Below, in pieces: positions 1 through 7,891 of a stretch of 64,000 bases of DNA. This DNA is from Bacillota bacterium (GTDB lineage Bacteria; Bacillota; Clostridia; Oscillospirales; Acutalibacteraceae). Location: contig JAETSA010000010.1 in assembly GCA_021769885.1 (NCBI GenBank), positions 1-64,000 of the forward strand, in the 5' to 3' direction. A program made the translations under genes and the position numbers. The stretch's first letter is position 1; every line of letters starts with the position of its first letter. Under the pieces are notes generated by a model. It made no database searches and was not told the DNA's origin. It worked only from the letters and a program-made list of their open reading frames with translations.

Positions 1-176
1 CGCAAAATTCACACAAATCTAACGGCGATGCACAAACCTCGTAGGGGCGCGCATTGCGCGCCCGCCGAAGTCTGATGAAATCTTTCGGAACGACACAGGG
101 GTCGTTCCCTACAATTTGTTAATCAAATTCACATTGTGCAAAATTTGCGGAACAACACAGAGGTTGTTCCCCGCCG
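1..176. repeat. Intergenic palindromic module array (array 1)
   Basis: This gene-free stretch carries the dispersed modules found throughout the window. There is a GTAGGGGCG-headed hairpin with stem halves GCGCGC at about 46-62, and two GGAAC-headed hairpins, one in the GGAACGAC...GTCGTTCC form near 87-110 and one in the GGAACAAC...GTTGTTCC form near 151-172. Between them is the AT-rich linker that usually follows (AATTTGTTAATCAAATTCAC). No coding potential is visible. Confidence 0.8.
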
Positions 177-221
177 TCCTATACATCGCTTTAAAGCGTC
201 AAAATATTTTTCGAAAAACGC

Positions 222-250
222 TTGACATTCCGCGTGCAGAGTGATAATAT
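222..250 (+). promoter_or_regulatory. Promoter of the aromatic amino acid operon
   Basis: TTGACA (222-227) and TAATAT (245-250) are separated by 17 bp, a near-consensus sigma-A promoter. It sits about 45 bp upstream of the leader peptide start and 215 bp upstream of aroF, so the transcript carries a long leader holding the attenuator. Confidence 0.85.
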
Positions 251-293
251 ACTTCCATTGGAAAAATCGTAGCATAGGAAAGGGCATTTCCGT

Positions 294-365
294 ATGTCTT
301 GTAAATTGTTTACAGCTGCATATTTTTACTTTTACTTTACCGGCTTTATGGGTAGGGTTAGTTGA
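294..365 (+). CDS. Tyr/Phe-rich leader peptide of the aro operon
   Basis: A 23-codon reading frame starts with ATG at 294, nine bases after a strong ribosome-binding site AGGAAAGGG (276-284), and ends with TGA at 363-365. The translation is MSCKLFTAAYFYFYFTGFMG followed by RVS. Codons 10-15 (321-338) alternate Tyr and Phe: TAT TTT TAC TTT TAC TTT, with another Phe at 345-347. This is the signature of a ribosome-sensing leader peptide such as enterobacterial pheL. The genes downstream make both phenylalanine and tyrosine, matching the codons. Its role would be to stall ribosomes when charged tRNA-Phe or tRNA-Tyr is scarce; the peptide itself probably has no function. A longer overlapping frame (241-480) runs through the terminator and was rejected. 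Confidence 0.88.
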   Translation: MSCKLFTAAYFYFYFTGFMGRVS

Positions 366-446
366 ATTTCGCTGTAAACGTTGTAGTTGCTTTAGATTTT
401 ACGAATTTTTAAACTACGCCGCAGTGAAATTCACTGCGGCGTTTTT
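308..446 (+). promoter_or_regulatory. Transcription attenuator (Phe/Tyr) of the aro operon
   Basis: Three helices can form. Helix 1: GTTTACAGC (308-316, inside the leader peptide) pairs perfectly with GCTGTAAAC (371-379). Helix 2, the antiterminator: GAATTTCGCTG (364-374) pairs with CAGTGAAATTC (422-432), 11 pairs with one G-U. Helix 3, the terminator: 416-426 with 432-442. Helices 1 and 2 share 371-374, and helices 2 and 3 share 422-432, so each excludes the next. A ribosome stalled at the Tyr/Phe codons (321-338) would cover 308-316 and free the antiterminator. A ribosome reaching the stop codon (363-365) would cover 364-374 and let the terminator form. This is the full logic of ribosome-mediated attenuation, read directly from the sequence. 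Confidence 0.85.
416..446 (+). terminator. Leader terminator of the aro attenuator
   Basis: ACGCCGCAGTG (416-426) pairs with CACTGCGGCGT (432-442) around an AAATT loop and is followed by a T-run (442-446). It lies only a few bases before the aroF ribosome-binding site GGAGG (451-455), so it can only serve as a conditional terminator within the leader. Confidence 0.92.
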
Positions 447-464
447 GTGTGGAGGTTTAAAAGT

Positions 465-1469
465 ATGGTTGTTATTTTAAAAGACAATGCCGAACAGAAA
501 AAAGTCAAGACCCTGACGGACTGGCTCGAAAATCAGGGACTTTCCGTGCACACCGTCACCGGTGCATATCAAACCATTTTAGGATTGATTGGGGACACCA
601 GCAAGGTGGATACCGACCTTATAGAGGGGCTGGATATTGTTGCGAAGGTTAAGCGGATTTCAGAGCCGTATAAAAACGCCAACCGCAAGTTCCACCCTGA
701 TGATACGGTCATTGACGTCGGCGGCGTAAAAATCGGCGGCGGCAGCTTCCAGTTTTTCGCCGGTCCCTGCTCGGTGGAAAGCCGCGAACAGATTCTCTCC
801 ATCGCGCGCGATGTGAAGGCGGCAGGCGCAAACATTCTGCGCGGCGGCGCGTTCAAGCCGAGAACCTCACCGTATGCATTCCAAGGGATGCGTGCCGAGG
901 GATTGGAGCTTTTATTAGAGGCGAAAAAAGAAACCGGAATGCCCATCGTTACGGAAATTATGGACGCGTCGCACATTCCGCTGTTTGAAAATGTAGACAT
1001 CATTCAAGTCGGCGCGCGCAATATGCAGAACTTTGAGCTGTTAAAAGAGCTCGGCAAAACGAATAAGCCAATCTTTCTGAAACGCGGGCTTTGCTCGACC
1101 TATCAGGAATGGCTGATGAGCGCGGAATACATTATGGCAGAGGGCAATCAAAATGTTATCCTTTGCGAGCGCGGCATCCGCACCTTTGAAACCGCGACGC
1201 GCAACACCTTGGATTTGACTGCTGTGCCGATGCTTAAGGAAAAAACGCATCTGCCCGTCATTATTGACCCGAGCCACGCGGCAGGCATCGCACGTATGGT
1301 GAAACCGATGTCTTTCGCGGCGGCGGCGTGCGGCGCGGACGGCTTGATGATTGAAGTCCACAACGACCCCGCGCACGCGCTTTGTGACGGTCCGCAGGCA
1401 CTGCGTCCCGAGGAATTTGCAGAGGTCACCGCGGGCGTACAAAAGATTTTGAAGGCAGTAAAGGAATGA
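465..1469 (+). CDS. aroF: 3-deoxy-7-phosphoheptulonate synthase (DAHP synthase, type I-beta)
   Basis: Condenses phosphoenolpyruvate and erythrose 4-phosphate, the first step of the shikimate pathway. The protein is 334 residues, like the Thermotoga-type enzyme. Residues 1 to about 65 form a ferredoxin-like regulatory domain, and the rest is the (beta/alpha)8 barrel. GPCSVES places the metal-binding Cys at residue 102; DPSHAAG and MIEVHNDP supply further metal ligands. In this subfamily the N-terminal domain mediates feedback inhibition by Tyr and Phe (family knowledge). The ATG at 465 is chosen because GGAGG (451-455) sits nine bases upstream; an upstream GTG at 447 lies next to the terminator and lacks a site. 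It is the first gene of the attenuated operon. Confidence 0.95.
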   Translation: MVVILKDNAEQKKVKTLTDWLENQGLSVHTVTGAYQTILGLIGDTSKVDTDLIEGLDIVAKVKRISEPYKNANRKFHPDDTVIDVGGVKIGGGSFQFFAGPCSVESREQILSIARDVKAAGANILRGGAFKPRTSPYAFQGMRAEGLELLLEAKKETGMPIVTEIMDASHIPLFENVDIIQVGARNMQNFELLKELGKTNKPIFLKRGLCSTYQEWLMSAEYIMAEGNQNVILCERGIRTFETATRNTLDLTAVPMLKEKTHLPVIIDPSHAAGIARMVKPMSFAAAACGADGLMIEVHNDPAHALCDGPQALRPEEFAEVTAGVQKILKAVKE

Positions 1470-1473
1470 AACT

Positions 1474-2319
1474 ATGAAAATCGGTATTGTCGGCTTGGGG
1501 CTGATAGGCGGCTCGCTTGCCAAAGCACTGAAATACAATACGGAGCACACCGTGCTTGGTTGGAATCGAAGCGAAGATACACTTTTAAAGGCAAAACTGC
1601 TCGGCGCGATTGACGGAGAGCTTACGGACGAAGAAATTCCGCAGTGCGATATGCTCATTTGTGCGCTCTACCCGAAGCTGACGGTGGATTTCGTGCTGAA
1701 ATATGCACCCGTGCTCAAAAAGGGCGCGATTGTTTTGGATTGCTGCGGCGTCAAGCGCGTGATTTGCAATACCCTGTGGGAAGCGGCAGATACCTACGGA
1801 TTTAAGTTCTACGGCGGTCACCCGATGGCGGGACTGCATTATTCGGGCTTTTCGTATTCCGATGTAGAGATGTTTCAAAACGCATCAATGGTGCTTGTGC
1901 CCCCGAAGGATGCGGACATCAACGATTTAGCCGATTTAAAGGCACTGTTTTCCTCCATCGGCTTTACCAATCTGCAAATCACCACACCCGAGGAGCACGA
2001 CCGTATTATTGCCTATACCTCACAGCTGGCGCACGTGGTTTCCAACGCCTATGTCAAAAGCCCCGAGGCGCAGGTGCACAGCGGCTTTTCGGCGGGGAGC
2101 TATAAGGATTTGACCCGCGTTGCGAAACTGAATGCGGGGATGTGGACGGAGCTGTTCTTTGACAACGCGGACAATTTGATTTCGGAAATTGACGGGATTA
2201 TTGCCAATTTACAGCAGTACAGCGACGCGCTGAAAGCCCACGATGAAAAAGCCCTGTACACGCTTTTGAAAGCGGGCAGTGACCGCAAGGAAGAAATTGA
2301 CGGAATGTACAAGTCGTAA
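1474..2319 (+). CDS. tyrA: Prephenate dehydrogenase
   Basis: Oxidatively decarboxylates prephenate to 4-hydroxyphenylpyruvate, the tyrosine branch. The 281-residue protein opens with the NAD(P)-binding motif GLGLIGGS, has GGHPMAG with the conserved catalytic His in the middle, and ends with the all-helical dimerisation domain. There is no fused chorismate mutase and no C-terminal ACT domain, so feedback control of this step is not evident from the sequence. It starts 4 bases after aroF and ends 16 bases before aroB. Confidence 0.95.
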   Translation: MKIGIVGLGLIGGSLAKALKYNTEHTVLGWNRSEDTLLKAKLLGAIDGELTDEEIPQCDMLICALYPKLTVDFVLKYAPVLKKGAIVLDCCGVKRVICNTLWEAADTYGFKFYGGHPMAGLHYSGFSYSDVEMFQNASMVLVPPKDADINDLADLKALFSSIGFTNLQITTPEEHDRIIAYTSQLAHVVSNAYVKSPEAQVHSGFSAGSYKDLTRVAKLNAGMWTELFFDNADNLISEIDGIIANLQQYSDALKAHDEKALYTLLKAGSDRKEEIDGMYKS

Positions 2320-2335
2320 AACGGAGGGACAAAAA

Positions 2336-3394
2336 ATGAAAAAGGTTGCCGTGCACACCGGCACAAGCTATGATATTACCATCCAAAACGGCATTTTGGA
2401 CGAAGTCGGCACCTATTTGCGCGCATTGACTGCGGCAAAGACCGCCGTACTCATTACGGACGATATTGTAGACGGTCTGTATGCCGCGCGTGCGGAGAAA
2501 TCCTTACAGGCGGCGGATTTCAGGACGCTCAAATTTGTATTCCCGAACGGTGAGCAGTCGAAAAACATTCATATTTACGCAGAGATTTTAGAGTTCTTAG
2601 CGCAAAACCGCGTCACCCGTACGGACTGCATCGTTGCGCTCGGCGGCGGCGTTGTCGGCGATATGGCGGGCTTTGCGGCGGCGACCTATCAGCGCGGCAT
2701 CGATTTCATTCAAGTCCCGACTACGCTCCTTGCGTGTGTGGATTCCTCTGTCGGCGGCAAAACTGCGATAGATTTGACCGCGGGCAAAAATCTGGCGGGC
2801 GCATTTTATCAGCCACGCGCGGTACTGTGCGACCCCGAAACGCTTTCGACGCTCTCCGACCGTCTGTTTTCCGACGGTATGGCAGAGGTGATTAAATACG
2901 GCGTGATATTTGATAAACCGTTTTTTGATTTTCTTTGTGAAAACGAAGCCAAAGAAAATTTAGAAACCGTTATAGAAACCTGTGTCAAGCTCAAACGCGA
3001 TGTTGTGGAACAGGATGAAAAGGACAGAGGACTGCGCGGGCTTTTAAACTTTGGGCATACCTTGGGGCACGCGGTGGAGGGCTGCAGTGACTTCTCGGTT
3101 TCCCACGGCAGTGCTGTGGCAATCGGGATGGTGCTCGCCTCACGCGGGGCATACCGCACGGGGATGACCGAAAACGACTGCACCGCACCGATTTTGGCTG
3201 CACTCCAAAAATACGATTTACCGACCGCGACAGAATATACCGCACAACAGCTTTTAGACCGCGCCCTTTCCGACAAAAAGCGGGACGGCGGCTCGATTAC
3301 GCTGGTCATTCCAAAGACCTTGGGCGAATGCGTGCTCCAAAAGGTCAGCACCGATGCGCTTCTGCCCTTTATTGAGAAAGGACTCGGACAATGA
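2336..3394 (+). CDS. aroB: 3-dehydroquinate synthase
   Basis: Converts DAHP to 3-dehydroquinate using NAD and a divalent metal. The 352-residue protein has the typical length. NAD binding is seen in ALGGGVVGDMAGF and in VPTTLLACVDSSVGGKT; the metal ligands are Glu in GMAEVIKYG and the His residues in NFGHTLGHA and HGSAVAIGM. The ATG at 2336 follows a strong GGAGG (about 2323-2327); longer in-frame extensions would overlap tyrA without a site. The stop overlaps the aroA start (ATGA), implying translational coupling. Confidence 0.96.
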   Translation: MKKVAVHTGTSYDITIQNGILDEVGTYLRALTAAKTAVLITDDIVDGLYAARAEKSLQAADFRTLKFVFPNGEQSKNIHIYAEILEFLAQNRVTRTDCIVALGGGVVGDMAGFAAATYQRGIDFIQVPTTLLACVDSSVGGKTAIDLTAGKNLAGAFYQPRAVLCDPETLSTLSDRLFSDGMAEVIKYGVIFDKPFFDFLCENEAKENLETVIETCVKLKRDVVEQDEKDRGLRGLLNFGHTLGHAVEGCSDFSVSHGSAVAIGMVLASRGAYRTGMTENDCTAPILAALQKYDLPTATEYTAQQLLDRALSDKKRDGGSITLVIPKTLGECVLQKVSTDALLPFIEKGLGQ

Positions 3395-4653
3395 ACGTCA
3401 AGCTTTCCCCGTCCGCACTTTCGGGCACGGTTTCCGCGATTTCTTCCAAATCCGACGCGCACCGCATCTTAATTGCGGCGGCACTCGCGGACGCGCCTAC
3501 GGAAGTCCGGTGCAACGTCTTATCCGCAGACATTCGCGCTACGGCGGATTGCCTTTGCGCGTTGGGCGCGCACATAGAATTTACAGGCGGAAAAATTTTG
3601 GTAAATCCAATCAGGGAAACGAAAGATTTTTCGTCGCTCGACTGTAACGAAAGCGGCTCGACCCTGCGCTTTTTACTGCCGCTTGTTTCCGCACTCGGCG
3701 TAAACGGCGAGTTTACAGGGCGGGGGCGTCTGCCCGAACGCCCCGTGACCGAATTGCGGCAGGCAATGGAAGCGCACGGCGTCACCTTTTCGCCGAACGG
3801 CGTATTTCCCATTCGCACAAGCGGGAAACTGCAGGCGGGCAAATACATTTTAAAGGGCAATGTCAGCTCACAGTATGTGACAGGTCTGCTGTTTGCTTTG
3901 CCGCTTTTGGACGGGGACAGTGAGATTGAATTGTTGCCGCCTGTCGAGTCGAAAGCATACATTCAAATGACCCTTTCTACTCTACGGCGGTTCGGTATTT
4001 CCGCAGAGCAATCGGAAAACCGTTTCTATATAAAAGGAAAGCAAGCCTACCGTTCGCCCAAATCCGTAACGGTGGACGGCGACTGGTCGAACGCGGCGTT
4101 TTTCCTCACCGCAGGCGCACTGCGTGCCCCCGTGACGGTCACAGGGCTGTTCGCCGATTCCATACAAGGCGACAAAGCGGTGTTAGACGTGCTCTCGAAA
4201 ATGGGCGCAAAGGTCGCGTGGCAGGGGAATGCCGTCACGGTTTCGCCTGCGCCCTTGCACGGCGTAACGGTGGATGTCTCGAACATCCCCGACCTCGTAC
4301 CGATTCTCTCTGTCGCGGCGGCAAATGCCGACGGCGTGACCGAATTTCAAAACGCGGGGCGGCTGCGCATCAAGGAATGTGACCGCTTGTCGGCGATTGC
4401 CGAGCTGCTTGACACGCTCGGTATCCGTACCGAAGAAACCACCGACACCTTGTGTGTATACGGCGGCACGATGCAGGGGGGCGAGGTGCAGGGCTTTAAC
4501 GACCACCGTATGGTGATGTCCGCCGCCGTCGCCGCGACTGCTGCGCAAGGCGCAGTTACAGTCTGCGGTGCACAGGCGATTCGCAAATCCTACCCGCACT
4601 TTTTTGAAGATTTTAAACTTTTGGGAGGCAAAGCCGATGTCCTCGATTCTTGA
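3391..4653 (+). CDS. aroA: 3-phosphoshikimate 1-carboxyvinyltransferase (EPSP synthase)
   Basis: Transfers the enolpyruvyl group of PEP to shikimate 3-phosphate, the sixth pathway step. At 420 residues it has the two-domain length of the family. Motifs: SKSDAHRILIAAAL near the N-terminus (PEP/S3P binding), NESGSTLRFLLPL, SSQYVTGLLFALPL, RIKECDRLSAIAELL and NDHRMVMSAA. It starts in the ATGA overlap with aroB. The end overlaps aroC by 17 bases, another sign of coupled translation. Confidence 0.96.
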   Translation: MNVKLSPSALSGTVSAISSKSDAHRILIAAALADAPTEVRCNVLSADIRATADCLCALGAHIEFTGGKILVNPIRETKDFSSLDCNESGSTLRFLLPLVSALGVNGEFTGRGRLPERPVTELRQAMEAHGVTFSPNGVFPIRTSGKLQAGKYILKGNVSSQYVTGLLFALPLLDGDSEIELLPPVESKAYIQMTLSTLRRFGISAEQSENRFYIKGKQAYRSPKSVTVDGDWSNAAFFLTAGALRAPVTVTGLFADSIQGDKAVLDVLSKMGAKVAWQGNAVTVSPAPLHGVTVDVSNIPDLVPILSVAAANADGVTEFQNAGRLRIKECDRLSAIAELLDTLGIRTEETTDTLCVYGGTMQGGEVQGFNDHRMVMSAAVAATAAQGAVTVCGAQAIRKSYPHFFEDFKLLGGKADVLDS

Positions 4654-5713
4654 AGGCAAACATATTCGGGTTTCCGTATTTGGGCAGTCCCATTCCGCCG
4701 CGATTGGCGCGGTGATTGACGGACTCCCCGCAGGATTTCACATAAACGAAGAAGAAATTGCCGCCTTTATGGCGCGGCGTGCACCGGGCAAAGCGAAATT
4801 CGCGACCTCGCGCAAAGAGGCAGACGCGCCTGTCGTGCTGTCGGGACTCTTAGACGGCGTAACCTGCGGCGCACCGCTCGGGATGCTGATTCAAAACACC
4901 AACACCCGTTCAGGCGATTACAGCAATCTGCGTACAACGCCCCGTCCGTCACATTCCGATTATGCGGCGGTGGTACGCTACAACGGCTTCAACGATATTG
5001 CGGGCGGCGGACATTTTTCAGGCCGCCTGACCGCACCCCTCGTCTTCGCGGGAGCAATTTGCCTGCAAATCCTCAAACAAAAGGGAATTGAAGTCCGCGC
5101 GCATATTTATTCTATCGGCGACGTTCCCGATACACCGTTTAACCCTGTGCATATTCAAAATGAGGATATCGCAGGCAAGGCATTCCCCGTACTTTCCGAC
5201 GAACAGGGCGAAAAAATGCAGGCGGTTATCGAGGCGGCGCGTTTGGATGCGGATTCTGTCGGCGGCGTGGTGGAATGCGCCGTTACAGGTGTGCCTGTCG
5301 GCTTCGGCGACCCGATGTTTGACGGCGTGGAAAATCAGCTTGCACGCAATCTGTTCGCCATTCCTGCGCTCAAGGGCCTGGAGTTCGGAAGCGGCTTTGC
5401 GGGTACAAAAAAACGCGGCAGTGAAAACAACGACCCGTTCACAGTAGATGCAGACGGCAATATCGTCACCGAAAAAAACGACCACGGCGGCATTTTGGGC
5501 GGCATTACTTCGGGAATGCCGATTGTGTTTCGCGCGGCGTTCAAGCCGACGCCCTCTATCGGCAAAACACAGCAAAGCGTGAATTTAGAGAAAAAAACGG
5601 TCGAAGAACTGCAAATCGTCGGTCGGCACGACCCGTGTATTGTCCCGCGTGCCGTGCCTGTGGTTGAAGCGGTTACGGCGATTACAATTTTAGATTTGCT
5701 TGGTGGGAAATAA
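4637..5713 (+). CDS. aroC: Chorismate synthase
   Basis: Anti-1,4-elimination of phosphate from EPSP to give chorismate, with reduced FMN as cofactor. The 358-residue protein starts MSSILEGKHIRVSVFGQSHS and carries the family signatures FGQSHSAAIGAVIDGLPAG, RPSHSDYAAVVRYN and GGGHFSGRLTAPLVFAGAI. The ATG at 4637 has GGGAGG at about 4623-4628. A longer frame from 4568 would overlap aroA deeply and is not supported. pheA follows after one base. Confidence 0.96.
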   Translation: MSSILEGKHIRVSVFGQSHSAAIGAVIDGLPAGFHINEEEIAAFMARRAPGKAKFATSRKEADAPVVLSGLLDGVTCGAPLGMLIQNTNTRSGDYSNLRTTPRPSHSDYAAVVRYNGFNDIAGGGHFSGRLTAPLVFAGAICLQILKQKGIEVRAHIYSIGDVPDTPFNPVHIQNEDIAGKAFPVLSDEQGEKMQAVIEAARLDADSVGGVVECAVTGVPVGFGDPMFDGVENQLARNLFAIPALKGLEFGSGFAGTKKRGSENNDPFTVDADGNIVTEKNDHGGILGGITSGMPIVFRAAFKPTPSIGKTQQSVNLEKKTVEELQIVGRHDPCIVPRAVPVVEAVTAITILDLLGGK

Positions 5714-5714
5714 G

Positions 5715-6875
5715 ATGGAAAATTTGGATTTAAACGAATTACGAGCGGAAATCAACGAAATCGATGCACAGCTGGTTCCGCTGTTTTTAAAGCGAATGGG
5801 CGTTTCTTTAAAGGTGGCACAGTATAAGCAGGCAAACCACAAGCCCGTTTTGGACCGCACACGGGAGCGCGAGCTGTTAAAACGCGTCGGCGGTATGGCA
5901 GAGGACGCGGATTTAGGGCTGTACACGCGATTGCTGTATTCGGATATTATGGGGCTTTCACGCTCCTATCAGCGTAAATATTTGGAAAACGAGATGTCTG
6001 CATTTGTGAAAAAGGTGCAGACCGCCGTGCAGTCGCCGAAGCAGTTGGATCTGCCCGAGGAGGCAATCGTCGCGTGCCAGGGCGTGGAGGGCGCATACTC
6101 GTCGCTTGCGTGCGCACGGCTGTTCAAGCGCCCCGATATTCTGTTTTTTGACGCTTGGGAAGGCGTGTTCTCCGCCGTTCAGCAGGGGCTTTGCCAATAC
6201 GGCATTCTGCCGATTGAAAACAGCACGGCAGGCTCTGTGAACCACGTATATGATTTGATGAATCAATATAAATTTCATATTGTCAAAAGTGTGCGCTTAA
6301 AGGTTGAACACGCATTGCTTGCGAAAAAAGGCGTACGGCTTTCGGAAATTAAAGAGATTTTCTCGCACGAGCAGGCAATCAATCAGTGCAGTTTGTTCTT
6401 AAACGGACTTTCGGACGTAAAGGTCACGGTCTGCGAAAATACCGCCGCCGCCGCAAAGCGTGTGGCGGAAAGCGACCGCCGCGACATCGCCGCCATCTCG
6501 TCAAAGGATTGTATGGAGCTGTACGGGCTGTCCGCGCTTTGTGAAAATATACAAAATTCCGACAGCAACTACACGCGCTTTATTTGCATCGGCAAGGATT
6601 TGGAGATTTTTCCTGGAGCCTGCAAAACCAGTCTGATGCTCACTCTGCCGCATAAGCCCGGCGCACTTTACGATGTGCTGTCGCGCTTTTACGCACTGGA
6701 CATCAATCTTTTAAAGCTGGAAAGCCGTCCGCGCCCGAACAGCGATTTTGAATTTCGATTCTATTTCGACGTGGAAGCATCGGTTTATTCCGAAAACTTT
6801 TTACGGATGCTTTCGGAATTGGAAGCCTCCACCGAGCAGTTCTGCTATCTCGGCAGTTATACCGAGATTTTGTAG
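5715..6875 (+). CDS. pheA: Bifunctional chorismate mutase / prephenate dehydratase (P-protein)
   Basis: Converts chorismate to prephenate and then to phenylpyruvate, the phenylalanine branch. The 386 residues show an AroQ-type mutase (about 1-90; LRAEINEIDAQLVPLFLKRM and KPVLDRTRERELL), the dehydratase domain (about 110-290; GVEGAYSSLACARLF, GILPIENSTAGSVNHVYDLM, and the TRF motif in NYTRFICIG), and an ACT domain at the end with PHKPGALYDVL and LESRP, the Phe-binding GALV/ESRP-type signatures. Phenylalanine feedback is therefore expected in addition to attenuation. The start at 5715 is one base after the aroC stop. It also supplies the mutase for the tyrA branch, since tyrA has none. Confidence 0.95.
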   Translation: MENLDLNELRAEINEIDAQLVPLFLKRMGVSLKVAQYKQANHKPVLDRTRERELLKRVGGMAEDADLGLYTRLLYSDIMGLSRSYQRKYLENEMSAFVKKVQTAVQSPKQLDLPEEAIVACQGVEGAYSSLACARLFKRPDILFFDAWEGVFSAVQQGLCQYGILPIENSTAGSVNHVYDLMNQYKFHIVKSVRLKVEHALLAKKGVRLSEIKEIFSHEQAINQCSLFLNGLSDVKVTVCENTAAAAKRVAESDRRDIAAISSKDCMELYGLSALCENIQNSDSNYTRFICIGKDLEIFPGACKTSLMLTLPHKPGALYDVLSRFYALDINLLKLESRPRPNSDFEFRFYFDVEASVYSENFLRMLSELEASTEQFCYLGSYTEIL

Positions 6876-7083
6876 ACGACTGTCGATTTCTGTCGTTTTG
6901 TTATTTTTATGTTGCTTTTTGTTTACAAAACGTTCAACAAATGGCTATTTTCAGGAAATAATTTGTCCCTATACTAAAGACATCAAATCAAGAGAGCATC
7001 TTGATTTGGTCGAACAGAATTACCCCCTTCTGTTTGAAGAACTTTTTCATTTCTCCCCCTTCTTTTTCAACAAAAGAGAAAAG

Positions 7084-7113
7084 CCGTCTGCGCTCCCCCG
7101 CAGGCGGTTTTTT
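7084..7113 (+). terminator. Terminator of the aro operon
   Basis: CCGTCTGCG (7084-7092) pairs with CGCAGGCGG (7099-7107, one G-U) and is followed by six T. It lies 210 bp after pheA. The 6876-7083 stretch before it has no convincing gene, only a weaker hairpin (about 7013-7036, GAACAGAA with TTCTGTTT). Confidence 0.9.
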
Positions 7114-7135
7114 CTTGTGGAGATTACATTGTGAT

Positions 7136-7412
7136 GCGTAAACGGTTCGCAAACCCCGTAGGGGCGAACTGTAAAGCCTCCCTTGTTAAAGGGAGGTGGC
7201 ACGGCGAAGCCGTGACGGAGGGATTTCCACCCGCCAAATCTGATGAATTTTTACGGAACAACACAGAGGTTGTTCCCTACAAGTCGTAGGGGCGGGTTTC
7301 CACGCCCGCCCGAGCAAGTGTAAAAATCTGCACAACCAAACGGCAATGCGCCCCCGTAGGGGTCGCCGACCTCGGCGACCCGCGGGCGGCTGAAGTAGCC
7401 ACCCTACTGCTT
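7136..7412. repeat. Intergenic palindromic module array (array 2)
   Basis: A mosaic of modules between the aro terminator and zapA. It contains a GCCTCCCTTGTTAAAGGGAGG stem followed by a CACGGC...GCCGTG stem, a GGAACAAC...GTTGTTCC hairpin at about 7255-7276, a GTAGGGGCG hairpin with GGGC/GCCC arms at about 7287-7310, and a GTAGGGGTCGCC...GGCGACC hairpin at about 7357-7382. No gene is visible. Confidence 0.8.
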
Positions 7413-7519
7413 TTATCACATTTATTATACGGAATCCCCAATACAAAAGGTTGCAGTTTTGAAAAATTTCAAGTATAATAGAAAAAACAGGCAAATCTAT
7501 GGATTTGAGGTGTTCGGAT

Positions 7520-7891
7520 ATGGAAAGAAACAAAGTCAGAGTGACCATCGCGGGCGTGAATTATTCGCTGATTACGGATGAAACCGCCGAGTATACCAAT
7601 GAAATCGCGGCGGAAATCGACAGCAAAATGAAAGAACTGCAGGGGGCAAATCCGTTTATGTCCGCCAATCAGGCGGCGGTGCTTGTCGCGATTGAATTTG
7701 CCGACAAGGCGAGAAAGTCGGAGCAGACTGCAGAAGGCTACCGTGCGCAAATCAAGGATTACTTGAAGGATGCTTCCGAGGCGCAGACAGAGCGCGATTT
7801 TTACAAGCGCGAACTCGACCGTGTGCGTACGGAAGCCAAAGCAAAATCCAATCAGATGAATTTATTTACGCCACAAACGGATGCGCAATGA
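7520..7891 (+). CDS. zapA: Cell division protein ZapA
   Basis: ZapA binds and bundles FtsZ protofilaments at the division site. The 123-residue protein starts MERNKVRVTIAGVNYSLITD, the ZapA N-terminal beta motif, followed by a long helical/coiled-coil region rich in Glu, Lys and Ala. ATG 7520 is preferred because TTGAGGTG lies just upstream; an ATG at 7499 is in frame but would place that site inside the gene. It overlaps the U32 peptidase gene by 4 bases (ATGA), a pairing often seen in Firmicutes. Confidence 0.88.
   Translation: MERNKVRVTIAGVNYSLITDETAEYTNEIAAEIDSKMKELQGANPFMSANQAAVLVAIEFADKARKSEQTAEGYRAQIKDYLKDASEAQTERDFYKRELDRVRTEAKAKSNQMNLFTPQTDAQ

Noticed and set aside
251-464. T-box riboswitch in front of aroF
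   Set aside because: No AGGGTGGNACCGCG-type T-box sequence or specifier stem is visible; the leader peptide and three exclusive helices explain the terminator better.
241-480. A 79-codon frame across the aro leader
   Set aside because: It is in another frame than the Tyr/Phe leader peptide, lacks a ribosome site and reads through the terminator hairpin into aroF.
569-1658. Long minus-strand frames under the aro genes
   Set aside because: They are shadows of GC-rich coding sequence on the other strand; no ribosome sites or recognisable motifs.
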